Positions 8,343 to 17,069 of a DNA stretch of 64,000 nucleotides are shown here, in pieces (position 1 is the stretch's first letter; every line of letters starts with the position of its first letter). The DNA is from Actinocorallia sp039871655 (lineage in GTDB: Bacteria; Actinomycetota; Actinomycetes; Streptosporangiales; Streptosporangiaceae): contig NZ_JBDPLZ010000004.1 in the NCBI RefSeq assembly GCF_039871655.1, positions 744,001-808,000 of the forward strand. Reading direction: 5' to 3'. Under the pieces are notes generated by a model. The model was not told where the DNA came from. It did not search any database and worked only from the letters and a program-made list of their open reading frames with translations. Made by a program: the position numbers and the translations under genes.

Positions 8343-8918
8343 GTGGCCGTGGTGAGGGAGCCGTCTGACAGGTCCTTCGAGCTCGAGGAGCAGGAGGGCG
8401 CGGGGACGCCGGACGGTTTCCAGCGGTTGTGGACGCCGCACCGGATGGCCTACATCAAGGGGGAGAACAAGCCGACCGGCCCGGGAGAGGGCGACGGCTG
8501 CCCGTTCTGCGAGATCCCCAAGGGCGACGACGAGGACGGCCTGATCATCCGCAGGGGCGCCGCGGTCTTCGCGGTCCTCAACCTCTATCCCTACAACACG
8601 GGGCACCTCATGGTCTGCCCCTACCGCCACGTGGCCGACTACTCCGAGCTGGACGACGCCGAGACGCTGGAGCTCGCCCGGTTCACCCAGCGGGCGATCG
8701 GCGCGCTGCGCAAGGCCAGCGGGGCGCACGGCTTCAACGTCGGAATGAACCTCGGCACGGTCGCAGGGGCCGGCATCGCCGCGCACCTGCACCAGCACGT
8801 CGTCCCGCGCTGGGGCGGCGACACCAACTTCATGCCGGTTATCGGCCGCACCAAGGTGCTGCCGCAGCTGCTGCGCGACACCCGCGCCCTGCTGGCGGAG
8901 GCCTGGCCGGAGGACTGA
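8343..8918 (+). CDS. HIT-family AP4A phosphorylase-like protein
   Basis: 191 residues with the histidine-triad motif HLHQHVVPRW near the C terminus (HxHxH), an upstream zinc-type pair (CPFCEI) and VLNLYPYNTGHLMVCPYRH in the HIT core. The start is GTG 8343. The protein is collinear with mycobacterial Rv2613c, a diadenosine tetraphosphate phosphorylase, which is also immediately upstream of pgsA. It probably splits AP4A-type dinucleotides in the cytoplasm. It is the first gene of the HIT-pgsA-patA-pimA-LemA run, 55 bp before pgsA. Confidence 0.88.
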   Translation: MAVVREPSDRSFELEEQEGAGTPDGFQRLWTPHRMAYIKGENKPTGPGEGDGCPFCEIPKGDDEDGLIIRRGAAVFAVLNLYPYNTGHLMVCPYRHVADYSELDDAETLELARFTQRAIGALRKASGAHGFNVGMNLGTVAGAGIAAHLHQHVVPRWGGDTNFMPVIGRTKVLPQLLRDTRALLAEAWPED

Positions 8919-8973
8919 GCGCCGGACGCCCGGGTCCCGGGGCAGCCACTACGATGGCGGAGCCCTGCAATCG

Positions 8974-9603
8974 ATGGTTTGGACGAAGATGCTCAACCGC
9001 TTGCGGCCCGCGCTCGCCAAGGTGGTGACCCCGATCGGGAGGACACTCGCCCGCACCGGCGTCACCCCCAACATGATCACTGTGACGGGCACGGCCGGGG
9101 TCGCCGCCGGGGCGCTGCTGTTCTATCCGCGGGGCGAGCTGTTCTGGGGCACCGTGGCGATCACCGCGTTCGTCTTCTTCGACATGTTCGACGGCGCCGT
9201 CGCGCGGGTCACCGGCAAGACCGGGACCTGGGGGGCCTTCCTGGACTCCACCATGGACCGGGTCGGGGACGCCGCGATCTTCGCCGGGCTCATCCTGTGG
9301 TTCACCGGTGCGGGCGACGACGCGCCGCTGGCCTGGCTCGCGCTGTTCTGCCTGGTCGCCGGGGTGGTCATCTCCTACGCCAAGGCGCGGGCCGAGGGGC
9401 TCGGCCTCAAGTGCGACGTCGGCATCGCCGAACGCTCCGAACGGCTCATCATCAGCCTGGTCGCGGCGGGCCTGCACGGGCTGGGCGTCCCGTACGCGCT
9501 GCACGTCGGCCTGAGCCTGCTGGCGGTGCTCAGCACCGTCACGGTCGCGCAGCGCTTCCACACCGTCCACCAGCAGTCGTCCGCCGGTCAGGTCGCCTCG
9601 TGA
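8974..9603 (+). CDS. pgsA: Phosphatidylinositol phosphate synthase
   Basis: A CDP-alcohol phosphatidyltransferase of 209 residues with five or six membrane helices. The family signature is intact: Asp70, Asp73-Gly74, Ala77-Arg78, Gly87, Asp91 and Asp95. In actinobacteria the enzyme at this locus joins CDP-diacylglycerol and inositol 1-phosphate to give phosphatidylinositol phosphate, the base of PI and PIMs; the assignment rests on position next to the PIM genes. The start could also be the Met at residue 6. Its TGA overlaps the GTG of the acyltransferase (GTGA). Confidence 0.92.
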   Translation: MVWTKMLNRLRPALAKVVTPIGRTLARTGVTPNMITVTGTAGVAAGALLFYPRGELFWGTVAITAFVFFDMFDGAVARVTGKTGTWGAFLDSTMDRVGDAAIFAGLILWFTGAGDDAPLAWLALFCLVAGVVISYAKARAEGLGLKCDVGIAERSERLIISLVAAGLHGLGVPYALHVGLSLLAVLSTVTVAQRFHTVHQQSSAGQVAS

Positions 9604-10505
9604 GCGGGGCGGACAGGCTCAAGGGCGAGGCCGTCGACGCCTTGTACGGGCTGGGCTGGGCGGCGGTCAAGCACGTGCCGGAGAAAGCGGCCCGCCGGGT
9701 CTTCCGGCGGATCGCCGACCGCACCTGGGCCGAACACGGCAAGGGCGTCCGGCAGCTGGAGAAGAACCTCGCCCGGGTGCTCGGCGTCCCTCCGGAGGAC
9801 CCGAGGGTGCGCCGGCTCAGCCGCCAGGCCATGCGCTCCTACCTGCGCTACTGGCTGGAGAGCTTCCGCCTGCCCGTCATGGGCAAGGAGCGCATCGTCT
9901 CGGGGATGCGCATCACCGGCGACGAGCGGATCGACAAGGCGCTCGGCGAGGGCAGGGGAGTGGTGCTGGCGCTTCCGCACATGGGCAACTACGACCACGC
10001 CGGGGCGTGGCTGGTGCTGCGGGGGCAGCCGCTCACCACGGTCGCCGAGCGGTTGAAACCCGAGTCGCTCTTCGAGCGCTTCGTCGCCTACCGCGAGTCC
10101 CTGGGCTTCGAGATCCTGCCGCTGACCGGAAGCGACGTCTCGGTCTTCGGCGTGCTGGCGCGGCGGCTGCGCGAGGGCCGGGTGGTGTGCCTGGTGGCCG
10201 ACCGCGACCTGAGCGACACCGGGATCGAGGTCGACTTCTTCGGCGGCACGGCCCGGCTGCCCGGAGGACCCGCCGCCCTGGCGGTCCAGACGAAGGCCGC
10301 GCTCTTTCCGGTCACCCTGTGGTACGAAGGGGAGCACTGGGGCGCGCGCGTGCACGAGGAGATCCCCGATCCCGGGGAGGGCGACCGCAAGGCCAGGATC
10401 CGCGCGATGACCCAGTCGCTGGCCGACGCCTTCGCCGAGGGCATCGCCGCCCACCCCGCGGACTGGCACATGCTGCAGAAGGTCTGGGTGGAGGATCTGT
10501 CTTGA
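9600..10505 (+). CDS. Phosphatidylinositol mannoside acyltransferase
   Basis: A 301-residue LpxL/HtrB-type acyltransferase. The catalytic HxxxxD is His127-Asp132 in LPHMGNYDHAG. In Mycobacterium the syntenic protein (PatA, Rv2611c) acylates the 2-mannose of PIM1/PIM2 at the cytoplasmic membrane face. The start is the GTG at 9600, which overlaps the pgsA stop by 4 bp, and its own TGA overlaps the TTG start of pimA, so expression is coupled along the operon. Confidence 0.9.
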   Translation: MSGADRLKGEAVDALYGLGWAAVKHVPEKAARRVFRRIADRTWAEHGKGVRQLEKNLARVLGVPPEDPRVRRLSRQAMRSYLRYWLESFRLPVMGKERIVSGMRITGDERIDKALGEGRGVVLALPHMGNYDHAGAWLVLRGQPLTTVAERLKPESLFERFVAYRESLGFEILPLTGSDVSVFGVLARRLREGRVVCLVADRDLSDTGIEVDFFGGTARLPGGPAALAVQTKAALFPVTLWYEGEHWGARVHEEIPDPGEGDRKARIRAMTQSLADAFAEGIAAHPADWHMLQKVWVEDLS

Positions 10506-11641
10506 GGATCGGCATCGTCTGTCCCTACACGTGGGACGTCCCCGGCGGAGTGCAGCAGCACATCCGCGATCTGGCCGAGGCGCTGCTGGCGCTGGGCCAC
10601 GAGGTGTCGGTGATCGCCCCCGCCGACGACGACACGCCTTTGGAGCACTACGTCGTCCCGGCGGGACGCGCGGTTCCGGTGCCCTACAACGGCTCGGTGG
10701 CCCGGCTGGCCTTCGGCTTCCTGTCGGCGAGCCGGGTGCGCCGCTGGATCCGCGAGGGCGGCTTCGACGTCCTGCACATCCACGAGCCCGCCGCGCCGAG
10801 CCTGGGCCTGCTGGCCTGCTGGGCCGCGGACGGCCCGATCGTGGCGACCTTCCACGCCTCCTACGAGAAGTCCCGCGCGGTCACCGTCACGGCGCCGATC
10901 CTGCAGAGCGCGCTGGAGAAGATCACCGGCCGGATCGCGGTGTCCGAGGCGGCCCGCAACACCCTGGTGGAGCATCTGGGCGGCGACGCCGTCCTCATCC
11001 CCAACGGGGTGTCCACCGAGCGGTACGCGGCGGCCGAGCCGCTGCCCGGCTGGGACGGCAAGGACGGCGGCCGGTCCCTGGGCTTCCTCGGCCGCACGGA
11101 CGAGCCGCGCAAGGGCCTGCAGGTGCTGCTGAAGGCCTTCGAGACCCTCGGCAGGGAGCGGCCGGAGCTGCGGCTGCTGGTGGCCGGTCCGGGGGAACCC
11201 GAGGACGTGCTGGACAAGGTCTCGCCGGAGCTGCGGGACCGGGTCGTGGTGCTGGGCATGGTCAGCGAGGAGGACAAGATCCGCGCCTACCACTCGGTGG
11301 ACGTGTTCGTCGCGCCGAACCTGGGCGGCGAGAGCTTCGGCATCGTGCTCACCGAGGCGATGTCGTCCGGCGCCCCGATCCTGGCCAGCGACATCGAGGC
11401 GTTCCGCCGCGTGCTGCAGGACGGCAGGGCCGGGGCGCTGTTCACCACCGGCGACGCCGACGCGCTGGCCGAGCAGGCCGCCGCGCTGCTGGACGACCCG
11501 GCGCGGCGCAAGGAGCTGTCCCAGGCCGCGCGGTCCGCGGTGCGGGCCTACGACTGGTCGACGGTCGCCCGCGACGTGCTGCACGTCTATGAGACGGTCG
11601 TGGTCGGCCCGGTCGGAGTGGTGGAGTCGGCGTCGCGATGA
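10502..11641 (+). CDS. pimA: Phosphatidylinositol alpha-mannosyltransferase
   Basis: A GT4-family glycosyltransferase of 379 residues that transfers mannose from GDP-Man to the inositol of PI. It begins RIGIVCPYTWDVPGGVQQH, the donor-loop glycine motif of PimA, and has GESFGIVLTEAMSSG with the EX7E pair in the C-terminal Rossmann domain. The start is TTG 10502, chosen because it gives the conserved N terminus and overlaps the preceding stop (TTGA). The stop overlaps the next gene's ATG. Confidence 0.93.
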   Translation: MRIGIVCPYTWDVPGGVQQHIRDLAEALLALGHEVSVIAPADDDTPLEHYVVPAGRAVPVPYNGSVARLAFGFLSASRVRRWIREGGFDVLHIHEPAAPSLGLLACWAADGPIVATFHASYEKSRAVTVTAPILQSALEKITGRIAVSEAARNTLVEHLGGDAVLIPNGVSTERYAAAEPLPGWDGKDGGRSLGFLGRTDEPRKGLQVLLKAFETLGRERPELRLLVAGPGEPEDVLDKVSPELRDRVVVLGMVSEEDKIRAYHSVDVFVAPNLGGESFGIVLTEAMSSGAPILASDIEAFRRVLQDGRAGALFTTGDADALAEQAAALLDDPARRKELSQAARSAVRAYDWSTVARDVLHVYETVVVGPVGVVESASR

Positions 11642-12165
11642 ATCCTCTGCTCGACCTCCTGGTCGTCCTCCTGGTGCTCTTCCTGCTCAGCACCTACCTG
11701 TCCTGGCGGGCCGGTCGGCTCGACCGGCTGCACGCCCGGGTCGACCTGGCCAGGGCCGGGCTGGACGCGGCGCTGGTGCGCCGGGCCGCGGTCTCCCTGG
11801 AACTGGCGGCCTCCAGGCTGCTGGACCCGGCCACCAGCCTGGTGCTGGCCACCGCGGCCCACCAGGCGCGCACGGCCGACGCCGAGCAGCGGGAGTTCGC
11901 CGAGAGCGACCTGTCGCGGGCGCTGCGGGCGGTGATGGAGCAGCCGGGCTTCCGTGACGCGCTGGAGGGGGAGGGCGCCGCCCTCCTGGAGGAGTTGGAG
12001 ACCGCCGCGCAGAAGGTCGCCTTCGCCCGCCGCTTCTACAACGACGCCGTCGCCACGACGAGGACCGCGCGCCGCAGGCTGCTGGCCCGGGCCCTGCCCC
12101 TCGCGGGACGCGCTCCTCTGCCGGAATTCTTTGAGATCGACGACGTTCCGCCTGAAGTGTTGTAA
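11638..12165 (+). CDS. LemA-like membrane protein
   Basis: 175 residues: one N-terminal membrane helix (about 4-24), then an all-helical domain with HARVDLARAGLDAALVRRAAVSLELA and, near the C terminus, ARRFYNDAVATTRTARRR and LPEFFEIDD, which echo the LemA family (RRxYN and FFEI features). Function unknown. Its ATG overlaps the pimA TGA by 4 bp, so it is co-translated with the PIM genes. Similarity is judged by eye; a hypothetical actinobacterial membrane protein of this locus is the safe reading. Confidence 0.75.
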   Translation: MNPLLDLLVVLLVLFLLSTYLSWRAGRLDRLHARVDLARAGLDAALVRRAAVSLELAASRLLDPATSLVLATAAHQARTADAEQREFAESDLSRALRAVMEQPGFRDALEGEGAALLEELETAAQKVAFARRFYNDAVATTRTARRRLLARALPLAGRAPLPEFFEIDDVPPEVL

Positions 12166-12213
12166 TTCCGGTATCTTCGTCCGGACGTGTCGTCGGGGCG
12201 AGAGGTAGTCACC

Positions 12214-13251
12214 GTGCATCGTGTTTCACGGCGCAGGTTCACCTTCACGCTGGCCGGGCTGGTCTTCGGGGCCTCCGCCTGCTCCTCAGGAGGGGAGAAG
12301 CCGAAGGAGAGCACCCCCCAGGCGGGCTCTCCCACGCCCACGCCCACGCCGACCGCCACCCCCGCTCCGACCCACCCCTTCACCGGGGGGAGCAAGGGGC
12401 TGCGGAACAAGGTCCTGGCCGTCAAGATCGACAACACCGGCCCGGCCCATCCCCAGGAGGGGCTGCGCTCGGCCGACATCGTCTACGTCGAGCAGGTCGA
12501 GGGCGGCGAGACCCGGATCATGGCGATCTTCTGCTCCCGGCTGCCCGAGCGGATCGGGCCGGTCCGCAGCGCGCGGATCTCCGACCTGCACCTGCTCGAC
12601 CAGTTCCGGCGGCCCGCGCTGGCCTTCTCCGGCGTCCAGACGAAGATGAAGCCCCTGATCCGCGAGGCCGACCTGATCGACGTCTCCCAGGACAACGGGG
12701 CCGGGGGCTACTACCGCTACAGCGGCGGGCGCGCGTCCGGACGCTACGCCCCCTACAACCTCTTCGGCGACCCCCGGAGCCTCCTGCGCCAGGCCCGGAA
12801 GGCGGGCCGCGCCCGCGACATCGGCTTCCGCTTCGGGCCCGCGCCCGAAGGCGGGCGGCCGATCCGGCAGTTCACCGCCCGGTGGCCGGCCGAGAGCCTC
12901 ACCTTCAAGTGGTCGGCCCGGCAGAAGCGCTGGCTGAGCTACCACAACGGCACCGTCAACACCGCCGCGGAAGGGGGGATCCTGGGCGGCCGGACGATCG
13001 TGGTCCAGTACGTCAGGACCACCCGGTCGCGGTTCCACGACTTCCTGGGCTCCTACACCCCGCTGCTGCACACCACGGGCAAGGGCAAGGCCCTGGTCCT
13101 GCGGGACGGGAAGGCCTACGACTGCACCTGGTCGCGCCCCTCTCGGCGCCAGGGCACCGTCTTCACCACCGAGGGGGGCGAGCGGATGACCTTCGCGCCC
13201 GGACAGGTCTGGGTGGTGCTGGTCAATCAGGGCAAACCCATCGTTCCATGA
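12214..13251 (+). CDS. DUF3048 lipoprotein with Tat-like signal
   Basis: 345 residues from GTG 12214 (GAGAGG eight bases upstream). The N terminus has a twin-arginine motif SRRRFT followed by a hydrophobic run and a lipobox GASAC, so it is probably exported by Tat and lipidated. A Pro/Thr repeat linker (PTPTPTPT) leads to the DUF3048 domain (VLAVKIDN, SADIVYVEQVEGGETRIMAIF, then a C-terminal VWVVLVNQG). The family (YerB-type) is a surface protein of unknown function. It follows the LemA-like gene by 48 bp and may share its transcript. Confidence 0.85.
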   Translation: MHRVSRRRFTFTLAGLVFGASACSSGGEKPKESTPQAGSPTPTPTPTATPAPTHPFTGGSKGLRNKVLAVKIDNTGPAHPQEGLRSADIVYVEQVEGGETRIMAIFCSRLPERIGPVRSARISDLHLLDQFRRPALAFSGVQTKMKPLIREADLIDVSQDNGAGGYYRYSGGRASGRYAPYNLFGDPRSLLRQARKAGRARDIGFRFGPAPEGGRPIRQFTARWPAESLTFKWSARQKRWLSYHNGTVNTAAEGGILGGRTIVVQYVRTTRSRFHDFLGSYTPLLHTTGKGKALVLRDGKAYDCTWSRPSRRQGTVFTTEGGERMTFAPGQVWVVLVNQGKPIVP

Positions 13252-13392
13252 TGGAATCCTTATTTCCCATCAGGGGAGGGTCGAGCTCGGTGGGAACCAG
13301 GCAATATCATGGAAGGTGAGAGCAGTCGCGTCTTATCGAGAAAACCCGAGAGACCGACGAACCGTTTCGCCGACCTTCCGAAGGAACATCCC

Positions 13393-14304
13393 GTGACTAC
13401 CACTTCCCCTGCCGACAACACTCCCGCCGTCGGCACCGCACGTGTCAAGCGCGGTATGGCGGAGATGCTCAAGGGCGGGGTGATCATGGACGTGGTCACG
13501 CCCGAGCAGGCCAAGATCGCCGAGGACGCGGGCGCCGTCGCGGTCATGGCGCTGGAGCGGGTCCCCGCCGACATCCGCGTCGAGGGCGGGGTCTCCCGGA
13601 TGAGCGACCCCGACATGATCGACGGGATCATCGAGGCGGTCTCCATCCCCGTCATGGCCAAGGCCAGGATCGGCCACTTCGTGGAAGCCCAGGTGCTGCA
13701 GGCCCTCGGCGTCGACTACATCGACGAGTCCGAGGTCCTCACCCCCGCGGACTACACCAACCACATCGACAAGTGGGCCTTCACCGTCCCCTTCGTCTGC
13801 GGCGCCACCAACCTCGGCGAGGCCCTGCGCCGGATCACCGAGGGCGCGGCCATGATCCGCTCCAAGGGCGAGGCCGGCACCGGCGACGTCTCCAACGCCA
13901 CCACCCACATGCGCCAGCTGCGCGACGAGATCCGCCGCCTGTCCTCCCTGCCCGAGGACGAGCTGTACGTCGCGGCCAAGGAGCTGCAGGCCCCCTACGA
14001 CCTGGTCAAGGAGGTCGCGCAGACCGGCAAGCTGCCGGTCGTGCTGTTCACCGCGGGCGGCATCGCCACCCCGGCCGACGCCGCGATGATGATGCAGCTG
14101 GGCGCCGAGGGCGTGTTCGTCGGCTCCGGGATCTTCAAGTCCGGCGACCCGGTCAAGCGGGCCGAGGCCATCGTCAAGGCCACCACCTTCCACGACGACC
14201 CCGACGTCATCGCCAAGGTCTCCCGCGGTCTGGGCGAGGCCATGGTCGGCATCAACGTGGGCTCCCTGCAGGAGGCGGACAAGTTCGCCGGGCGCGGCTG
14301 GTGA
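13393..14304 (+). CDS. pdxS: Pyridoxal 5'-phosphate synthase, lyase subunit
   Basis: PdxS makes PLP from ribose 5-phosphate, glyceraldehyde 3-phosphate and ammonia supplied by PdxT. The 303 residues from GTG 13393 (GAAGGAA upstream) show the (beta/alpha)8 signature: VIMDVVTPEQAKIAEDAGAV, the MAKARIGH active-site lysine, GEAGTGDVSNATTHMR and GVFVGSGIFKS. The frame is open upstream to an ATG at 13309, but the 28 extra residues are unlike the family. A hypothetical gene lies between it and pdxT. Confidence 0.96.
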   Translation: MTTTSPADNTPAVGTARVKRGMAEMLKGGVIMDVVTPEQAKIAEDAGAVAVMALERVPADIRVEGGVSRMSDPDMIDGIIEAVSIPVMAKARIGHFVEAQVLQALGVDYIDESEVLTPADYTNHIDKWAFTVPFVCGATNLGEALRRITEGAAMIRSKGEAGTGDVSNATTHMRQLRDEIRRLSSLPEDELYVAAKELQAPYDLVKEVAQTGKLPVVLFTAGGIATPADAAMMMQLGAEGVFVGSGIFKSGDPVKRAEAIVKATTFHDDPDVIAKVSRGLGEAMVGINVGSLQEADKFAGRGW

Positions 14305-14392
14305 CGAGCGGGCGGTGACCCCTCCCACGGACGGTGGCGGAGGCGTTACGCTTGCGACGGCCGGGCGGGCACTCGGCCAGGAGGGGTCGGGC

Positions 14393-15004
14393 ATGGGCTG
14401 GTCTGCTGCGCTCGCGTGCGCGAGCATCGGCGAGCCGGGACGGGTCTTCCGTCCCGGGCTGGAGAACGACGAGGGCGCGGCCCTGGAGCTGGCGCGCCGG
14501 CTGTACCCGGCCGCCACGGTGGAGGACGCGGGCAGGACGGTCCTCGACTTCGCCCTGTGGCCCTACGACGACGAGCTGTTCATCGGCGTCTACGACGGCG
14601 CCCTGCTCGTCTGCGACCGGCGGTTGTGCGGCCTGGACGAGGGGGCCAGGGGCATCGCCGACACGATCGCCTCGGTCCTGCCCGGCTCCGGCTGCGGGGT
14701 CCTGGTCCTGCACAGCGAGGCGAGGGGCTGCTGGTTCCGCCGCTACCGCGACGGCTCCCTCGTCCGTGACGTCTACCTGACCGCGGAGGACGGCGTGGTC
14801 GTCGACCAGGGCGAGCCGCTGCCGGCCGAGGCCCCCTACCGCAAGGCGATCGAGGAGCGGGAGGCGGACGTGCCGCTGCCCTTCGATCCCGAGGAGTACG
14901 GGCTCGCCCTGGCCGCCGACCTGTTCGGCCACGACCTCGCCGCCCGGGGAAGCGACGGCTTCCTGCCCCTGGAACTCCCGGTCCGCAGGTTCCGCCTGGC
15001 GTAG
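14393..15004 (+). CDS. DUF6928-like hypothetical protein
   Basis: 203 residues from ATG 14393, which has GGAGGGG nearby upstream; the frame is open further left but without a good ribosome-binding site. Visible features are the ARRLYPAATVE segment, a central VLHSEARGCWFRRYRDGSLVRDVYL and the C-terminal LPFDPEEYGLALAADLFGHD. These echo actinobacterial DUF6928 proteins, cytoplasmic and of unknown role. It sits between pdxS and pdxT; no link to PLP synthesis is evident. Confidence 0.7.
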   Translation: MGWSAALACASIGEPGRVFRPGLENDEGAALELARRLYPAATVEDAGRTVLDFALWPYDDELFIGVYDGALLVCDRRLCGLDEGARGIADTIASVLPGSGCGVLVLHSEARGCWFRRYRDGSLVRDVYLTAEDGVVVDQGEPLPAEAPYRKAIEEREADVPLPFDPEEYGLALAADLFGHDLAARGSDGFLPLELPVRRFRLA

Positions 15005-15086
15005 CGGGCCGGGGACCGGGGGCGGAGGAAGATCGCGGGCCCGTCGCGGCGTTCTACACTGAAGTCCAACCTGAGAGGTCCCTGTC

Positions 15087-15689
15087 TTGTCTGTCGTCAT
15101 CGGTGTGCTCGCCCTGCAGGGCGATGTCCGCGAGCACGCCCGCGCCCTGGAGGCCTGCGGGGCGCAGACCCTGGCCGTGCGCCGCGCCGACGAACTGGAG
15201 CGGTGCGACGGGCTGGTGATCCCCGGCGGGGAGTCCACCGCGATGTGGCGGCTGCTGCGGGCCTTCGACCTGCTGGAGCCCCTGCGCAAGCGGATCGAGG
15301 CCGGGCTGCCCGCCTACGGCTCGTGCGCCGGCATGATCATGCTGGCCGATCGGATCGTGGACGGCGCGGCCGGCCAGGAGACCATCGGCGGCATCGACAT
15401 GGTGGTGCGCCGCAACGCCTTCGGCCGGCAGGTGGACTCCTACGAGTCCACGATCCACTTCGACGGACTCCCGATGGAGGCCGTCTTCATCCGGGCGCCC
15501 TGGGTCGAGTCGGTCGGCGAGGGCGTCGAAGTCCTCGGACGCGTCGAGACGGGCGATCGCGCCGGTAGGATCGTCGCGGTCCGCCAGGGGCGTCTCATGG
15601 CGACGGCCTACCATCCGGAACTCACAGGGGACCACACCGTGCACCGCTACTTCGCCGAGCTGGTGCGTCAGTCGAAGAACGAGGGGTAG
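15087..15689 (+). CDS. pdxT: Pyridoxal 5'-phosphate synthase, glutaminase subunit
   Basis: A class I glutamine amidotransferase of 200 residues that feeds ammonia to PdxS. The catalytic triad is present: Cys80 in AYGSCAGMI, His176 and Glu178 in AYHPELTGD, with the oxyanion motif PGGEST at 46-51. The start is TTG 15087, with GAGAGG about eight bases upstream. A TACACT -10 at 15055-15060 suggests its own promoter. yebC begins six bases after its stop. Confidence 0.95.
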   Translation: MSVVIGVLALQGDVREHARALEACGAQTLAVRRADELERCDGLVIPGGESTAMWRLLRAFDLLEPLRKRIEAGLPAYGSCAGMIMLADRIVDGAAGQETIGGIDMVVRRNAFGRQVDSYESTIHFDGLPMEAVFIRAPWVESVGEGVEVLGRVETGDRAGRIVAVRQGRLMATAYHPELTGDHTVHRYFAELVRQSKNEG

Positions 15690-15694
15690 AGAGC

Positions 15695-16453
15695 ATGTCC
15701 GGCCACTCCAAATGGGCGACGACCAAGCACAAGAAGGCGGCCCTGGACGCCAAGCGGGGCAAGCTCTTCGCCAAGCTGATCAAGAACATCGAGGTCGCGG
15801 CGAGGGTCGGCGGTCCCGACGCCGACTCCAACCCGACCCTGTTCGACGCGATCTACAAGGCCAAGAAGAACTCGGTCCCCAACGACAACATCGAGCGCGC
15901 CCGCAAGCGCGGCGGCGGCCTGGAGGCCGGCGGCGCCGACTGGCAGACGATCATGTACGAGGGCTACGCGCCCGGCGGCGTCGCGGTCCTCATCGAGTGC
16001 CTCACCGACAACCGCAACCGCGCGGCCTCGGAGGTGCGCGTGGCGCTGACCCGCAACGGCGGCTCGCTGGCCGACCCGGGCTCGGTGTCCTACATGTTCA
16101 ACCGCAAGGGCGTCGTGGTAGTGCCCAAGGAGGGCACCACCGAGGACGACGTCATGATGGCCGCGCTGGACGCGGGCGCCGAGGAGATCAACGACCTGGG
16201 CGAGAACTTCGAGGTGGTCTCCGAGGCGGGCGACCTGCTGACCGTCCGCAAGGCCATCCAGGAGGCCGGGATCGACTACGAGTCGGCGGAGAGCTCCTTC
16301 CTGCCGACCATGCAGATCGAGCTGGACGCCGAGGGCGCCCGCAAGGTCTTCCGGCTGATCGAGGCGCTGGAGGACAGCGACGACGTGCAGAACGTCTGGG
16401 CCAACTTCGACGTCAGCGACGAGGTCCTCGCCGAGCTGAACGAAGAGGACTGA
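15695..16453 (+). CDS. YebC/PmpR-family regulator
   Basis: 252 residues, full YebC length, beginning MSGHSKWATTKHKKAALDAKRGKLFAKLIKNI with the conserved positively charged head. The family was first described as transcriptional regulators. More recent work shows YebC proteins help ribosomes at proline-rich stalls. Its usual position, immediately upstream of ruvCAB, is conserved here; the gene is 6 bp after pdxT. Confidence 0.95.
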   Translation: MSGHSKWATTKHKKAALDAKRGKLFAKLIKNIEVAARVGGPDADSNPTLFDAIYKAKKNSVPNDNIERARKRGGGLEAGGADWQTIMYEGYAPGGVAVLIECLTDNRNRAASEVRVALTRNGGSLADPGSVSYMFNRKGVVVVPKEGTTEDDVMMAALDAGAEEINDLGENFEVVSEAGDLLTVRKAIQEAGIDYESAESSFLPTMQIELDAEGARKVFRLIEALEDSDDVQNVWANFDVSDEVLAELNEED

Positions 16454-16508
16454 TCGCCTCCCCGCGCCGCCCGTGCCACCGGTACGTGCGGCGCGGTAGG
16501 GTTTCTTG

Positions 16509-16522
16509 CGAACTGGTGTTCG
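16509..16522 (+). promoter_or_regulatory. LexA-binding SOS box upstream of ruvCAB
   Basis: CGAAC-TGGT-GTTCG matches the actinobacterial/Gram-positive SOS consensus CGAACn4GTTCG exactly in both arms. It lies just downstream of a TAGGGT -10 hexamer (16497-16502), over the expected start point, so LexA would block ruvCAB transcription until DNA damage. Confidence 0.8.
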
Positions 16523-16544
16523 GACGATGATCAGGGGTGGGCCG

Positions 16545-17069
16545 TTGCGGGTGCTGGGAGTGGACCCGGGGCTCACCCGTTGCGGCGTGGGCGTCGTGGA
16601 GGGCGTCCCCGGAGCGCCGCTGACCCTGGTGCACGTCGGGGTCATCCGCACCGACGCCGACCTGGACCCGGCCGAGCGGCTGCTGCGCATCGAGCAGGGC
16701 CTGGAGCGGGTCCTCGAGGAGTTCTCGCCCGAGGCCGTGGCCGTCGAGCGGGTCTTCGCCCAGCACAATGTCAGCACCGTGATCGGCACGGCGCAGGCCG
16801 CCGGGGTGGCGATGCTCTGCGCGGCCCGGCGGGGCCTGCCGGTCGCCACGCACACCCCCAGTGAGGCCAAGGCCGCGATCACCGGCAGCGGCCGGGCGGA
16901 CAAGGCGCAGGTCACCCTGATGGTCACCAGGCTGCTGCGGCTGAGCGCCGCGCCGAAGCCCGCGGACGCGGCGGACGCGCTGGCGCTGGCCATCTGTCAT
17001 GTGTGGCGGGGCGACGCCCAGGCCAGGCTCGCCGCCGCCGTCCGGCGAGGAAGGGGAGCCAGGCGATGA
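16545..17069 (+). CDS. ruvC: Holliday junction endonuclease RuvC
   Basis: 174 residues from TTG 16545, chosen because it gives the usual RVLGVDPGLTRCG N terminus and has AGGGGTGG upstream; an ATG at 16527 is in frame but lacks a ribosome-binding site. The acidic catalytic residues are visible: Asp in GVDPG, Glu in AVERVF, and the C-terminal Asp pair in ADAADALA. It resolves Holliday junctions together with RuvAB. Its stop overlaps the ruvA ATG (ATGA). Under LexA control by the upstream box. Confidence 0.95.
   Translation: MRVLGVDPGLTRCGVGVVEGVPGAPLTLVHVGVIRTDADLDPAERLLRIEQGLERVLEEFSPEAVAVERVFAQHNVSTVIGTAQAAGVAMLCAARRGLPVATHTPSEAKAAITGSGRADKAQVTLMVTRLLRLSAAPKPADAADALALAICHVWRGDAQARLAAAVRRGRGARR

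Noticed and set aside
13309..13392. An N-terminal extension of PdxS from ATG 13309
   Set aside because: The extra 28 residues do not match the family, and GTG 13393 has the better ribosome-binding site.
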